A model generated the notes under the pieces. It ran no database searches. It saw only the letters and a program-made list of their open reading frames with translations, and had not been told where the DNA came from. From DATEJJ01 sp051986465 (GTDB lineage: Bacteria > Actinomycetota > Actinomycetes > Mycobacteriales > Micromonosporaceae): DNA of 6,607 nucleotides. The position numbers and the translations under genes are program-made. Shown in pieces: positions 5,476 through 6,607 of this stretch. Position 1 is the first letter of the stretch; each line of letters begins with the position of its first letter. The stretch spans positions 1 through 6,607 of the forward strand of contig JBPYFB010000034.1 in NCBI GenBank assembly GCA_051986465.1, given 5' to 3'.

Positions 5476-6087
5476 ATGCCAGAGTCGAAGGTCAGCGAGG
5501 CGCGCCGCCGCCCGGCCCGGCGCGGCGAGGGCGAGCGGCTACGCAGCGAGATCGTGGACGCGGCCAGCCGAAAGCTCGCCGAGACCGGTCGGGTCGCCGA
5601 CCTGTCGCTGCGCGCCGTGGCCCGCGAGGTCGGTGTCGCCACCACCTCGATCTACCTGCACTTCGACAACATCGATGAACTCGTGCGAGTAGTCAAGATC
5701 CGCTACTTCGACGAGTTCAGCGCGGCCATGACCGCCGCAGCGGAGGCCGCCGGCGCGGACCCGCTGGCTCGGACCCGGGCTCGCGCCCATGCATATGTGG
5801 ATTACGGCCTGCGCCACCGCGGCCAGTACCTGGCCATGTTCGCCTCCGAGCCGATACCGCCGCACATGCTCCCCGATGTGCTCTACCTCGGCTTCGAGGT
5901 ATTTCAAGCCGTCAGCGTCGATATCGCCGCCATCATCGGCGACGAACAGGACACCCAGCTACGCGCCGTTCATTTCTGGACCGCGTTGCACGGTGTGGTG
6001 ACGCTGCGCCTAGTCCGGCGCAACTTCCCCTGGCCCGACCTGAACATGCAGATCGACGACCTGATCATCCAACTGCTCCGCCTGTGA
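5476..6087 (+). CDS. TetR/AcrR-family transcriptional regulator with WHG-type C-terminal domain
   Basis: A 203-residue repressor-type regulator. After a basic N-terminal tail, the TetR DNA-binding domain runs from about residue 20 to 70: RLRSEIVDAASRKLAETG, then the helix-turn-helix LSLRAVAREVGVATTSIYLH, then FDNIDELVRVV. The ligand domain carries the pattern W168-TAL-H172-G173, the mark of the WHG-type TetR C-terminal domain, whose ligands are mostly unknown. The ATG at 5476-5478 is chosen because AGGGAG sits 5 bases upstream. An in-frame ATG at 5455 lacks such a site and would overlap the operator region. The open frame further upstream (to 5074) is not coding in this direction. Codon use is strongly GC-rich. 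It likely represses itself through the inverted repeat at 5409-5453 and perhaps the divergent unit. Confidence 0.93.
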   Translation: MPESKVSEARRRPARRGEGERLRSEIVDAASRKLAETGRVADLSLRAVAREVGVATTSIYLHFDNIDELVRVVKIRYFDEFSAAMTAAAEAAGADPLARTRARAHAYVDYGLRHRGQYLAMFASEPIPPHMLPDVLYLGFEVFQAVSVDIAAIIGDEQDTQLRAVHFWTALHGVVTLRLVRRNFPWPDLNMQIDDLIIQLLRL

Positions 6088-6530
6088 CGGGGTGTGCTCT
6101 GGTATGCAGTCGCAGGCGCAAGGTCCACACGTTAGCAGCACCTCAATGACTCTCCGCGGGCGTCGCGTGGTCGAAGCAAACACGACCGGCCAGATCCGCC
6201 CGCTCCCCTGTGCTGTGCCATGCCAGCGCTCGCTGCCGCGATCCAGCGCGCGCCCAACGGGTGACACCAACTCGCCCAGCGGCACCGGGTGTGACGCCCA
6301 CCAGACGGTCGCGGGGCAGTCGCCGGTGCGGGGCTGTGACGCTTTCGTGGCCCGCCTATGGGACTCGACATCGTCGATACTCATCCAGGCCTAGTGTCGA
6401 AGGCACACTCCCCATTGCTCCGTGCCCCGCACCGATGCGCCGCTAAGCGGCGGTAGCCACTCCGTGGCGCGCTCAGCCTTAGCCTGGATCCACCGGCTGA
6501 CCCTGGGTTCGCTCGGTGCGGCGAATATGA
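6088..6530. other. Intergenic stretch without a supported gene
   Basis: No frame here has a recognisable product. The longest is a leftward frame (6010-6384, 124 codons). It would overlap the tetR 3' end by 78 bases, has mixed third positions and matches nothing I know. GCACCGG (6282-6288) and CCGGTGC (6323-6329) form a loose inverted repeat. AGCCTTAGC (6475-6483) repeats nine bases of the tetR operator arm and its flank (5412-5420). Two small hairpins lie at 6438-6468. Confidence 0.45.
6438..6468. terminator. Two adjacent small hairpins
   Basis: CGCCGCT (6438-6444) and AGCGGCG (6446-6452) are perfect arms around one base, so in RNA this is a 6-pair stem with a TAA loop. GCCAC (6456-6460) and GTGGC (6464-6468) follow with a TCC loop. 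They could end a transcript, but tetR stops about 350 bases upstream and there is no T run. They may instead belong to a gene beyond the right edge. Confidence 0.3.
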
Positions 6531-6597
6531 AGATGCCCTCTGGCTAGGGAGAATGGGAGTTGTCGAAGCTTCCATGTACCTGGCCGAGAGGGCATCT
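6531..6597. repeat. Large imperfect inverted repeat at the window edge
   Basis: AGATGCCCTCT (6531-6541) and AGAGGGCATCT (6587-6597) are perfect 11-base arms. Pairing continues inward with GGCTAGG (6542-6548) against CCTGGCC (6579-6585), allowing one bulge and one T-G pair. That gives about 18 pairs around a 30-base loop containing GAAGCTTC (6565-6572). An ATG at 6553-6555 opens a rightward frame to the window end. The structure could be a strong terminator, an attenuator ahead of a gene to the right, or the end of a mobile element. The visible sequence does not decide. Confidence 0.5.
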
Positions 6598-6607
6598 CGT
6601 AGGTGCG

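Noticed and set aside
6010..6384. Leftward frame of 124 codons downstream of tetR
   Set aside because: It overlaps tetR by 78 bases, lacks a ribosome binding site of good quality, has mixed codon bias, and resembles no protein family I know.

Overview
The window comes from a very GC-rich genome. Its clear genes have the codon pattern of an actinobacterium (G or C at most third positions, GTG/TTG starts, alanine- and arginine-rich proteins). A Streptomyces- or Micromonospora-like host is the most natural reading, but no gene fixes the genus. There is no tRNA, rRNA, CRISPR array or complete insertion sequence. Most of the window is regulators plus single enzymes, a typical accessory stretch.

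Layout, left to right. The 3' half of a LacI-family sugar-responsive repressor enters at the left edge (+, 1-522). It converges, across two tandem hairpins (562-621), on a four-helix membrane protein (-, 672-1091). About 250 bases of gene-poor, possibly relic DNA and a hairpin separate this from a class I SAM-dependent methyltransferase (-, 1344-2156) with a good ribosome binding site. Upstream of the methyltransferase lies a graveyard (about 2245-2862, -). A metallo-beta-lactamase-fold hydrolase cut at both ends follows directly on an alpha/beta-hydrolase broken by several frameshifts. After a short gap with an inverted repeat comes an intact metallo-beta-lactamase-fold hydrolase resembling N-acyl homoserine lactonases (+, about 3047-3979). 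It converges, through a two-part hairpin, on a LysR-type regulator (-, 4090-5070). The lysR start overlaps the end of a possible 91-residue membrane-associated ORF (-, 5061-5336). A long control region with perfect 10-base inverted arms (5409-5453) and a consensus TTGACA facing left separates this from a TetR regulator with a WHG-type C-terminal domain (+, 5476-6087). The last 520 bases hold no gene I can support. They contain two small hairpins and, at the edge, a large imperfect inverted repeat (6531-6597).

How the parts may work together (inference): TetR probably represses itself, and perhaps the leftward unit (small ORF plus lysR), through the shared operator. LysR may in turn control the lactonase-like gene, although the two are convergent rather than divergent as in the classic arrangement. 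The lactonase-like gene is less GC-rich than the LacI and TetR genes and sits beside broken genes, which suggests repeated insertion and loss here. I see no convincing new multi-gene system. The points most worth a second look are the pseudogene mosaic, the lactonase-like enzyme with its regulators, the tetR operator, and the terminal hairpin.
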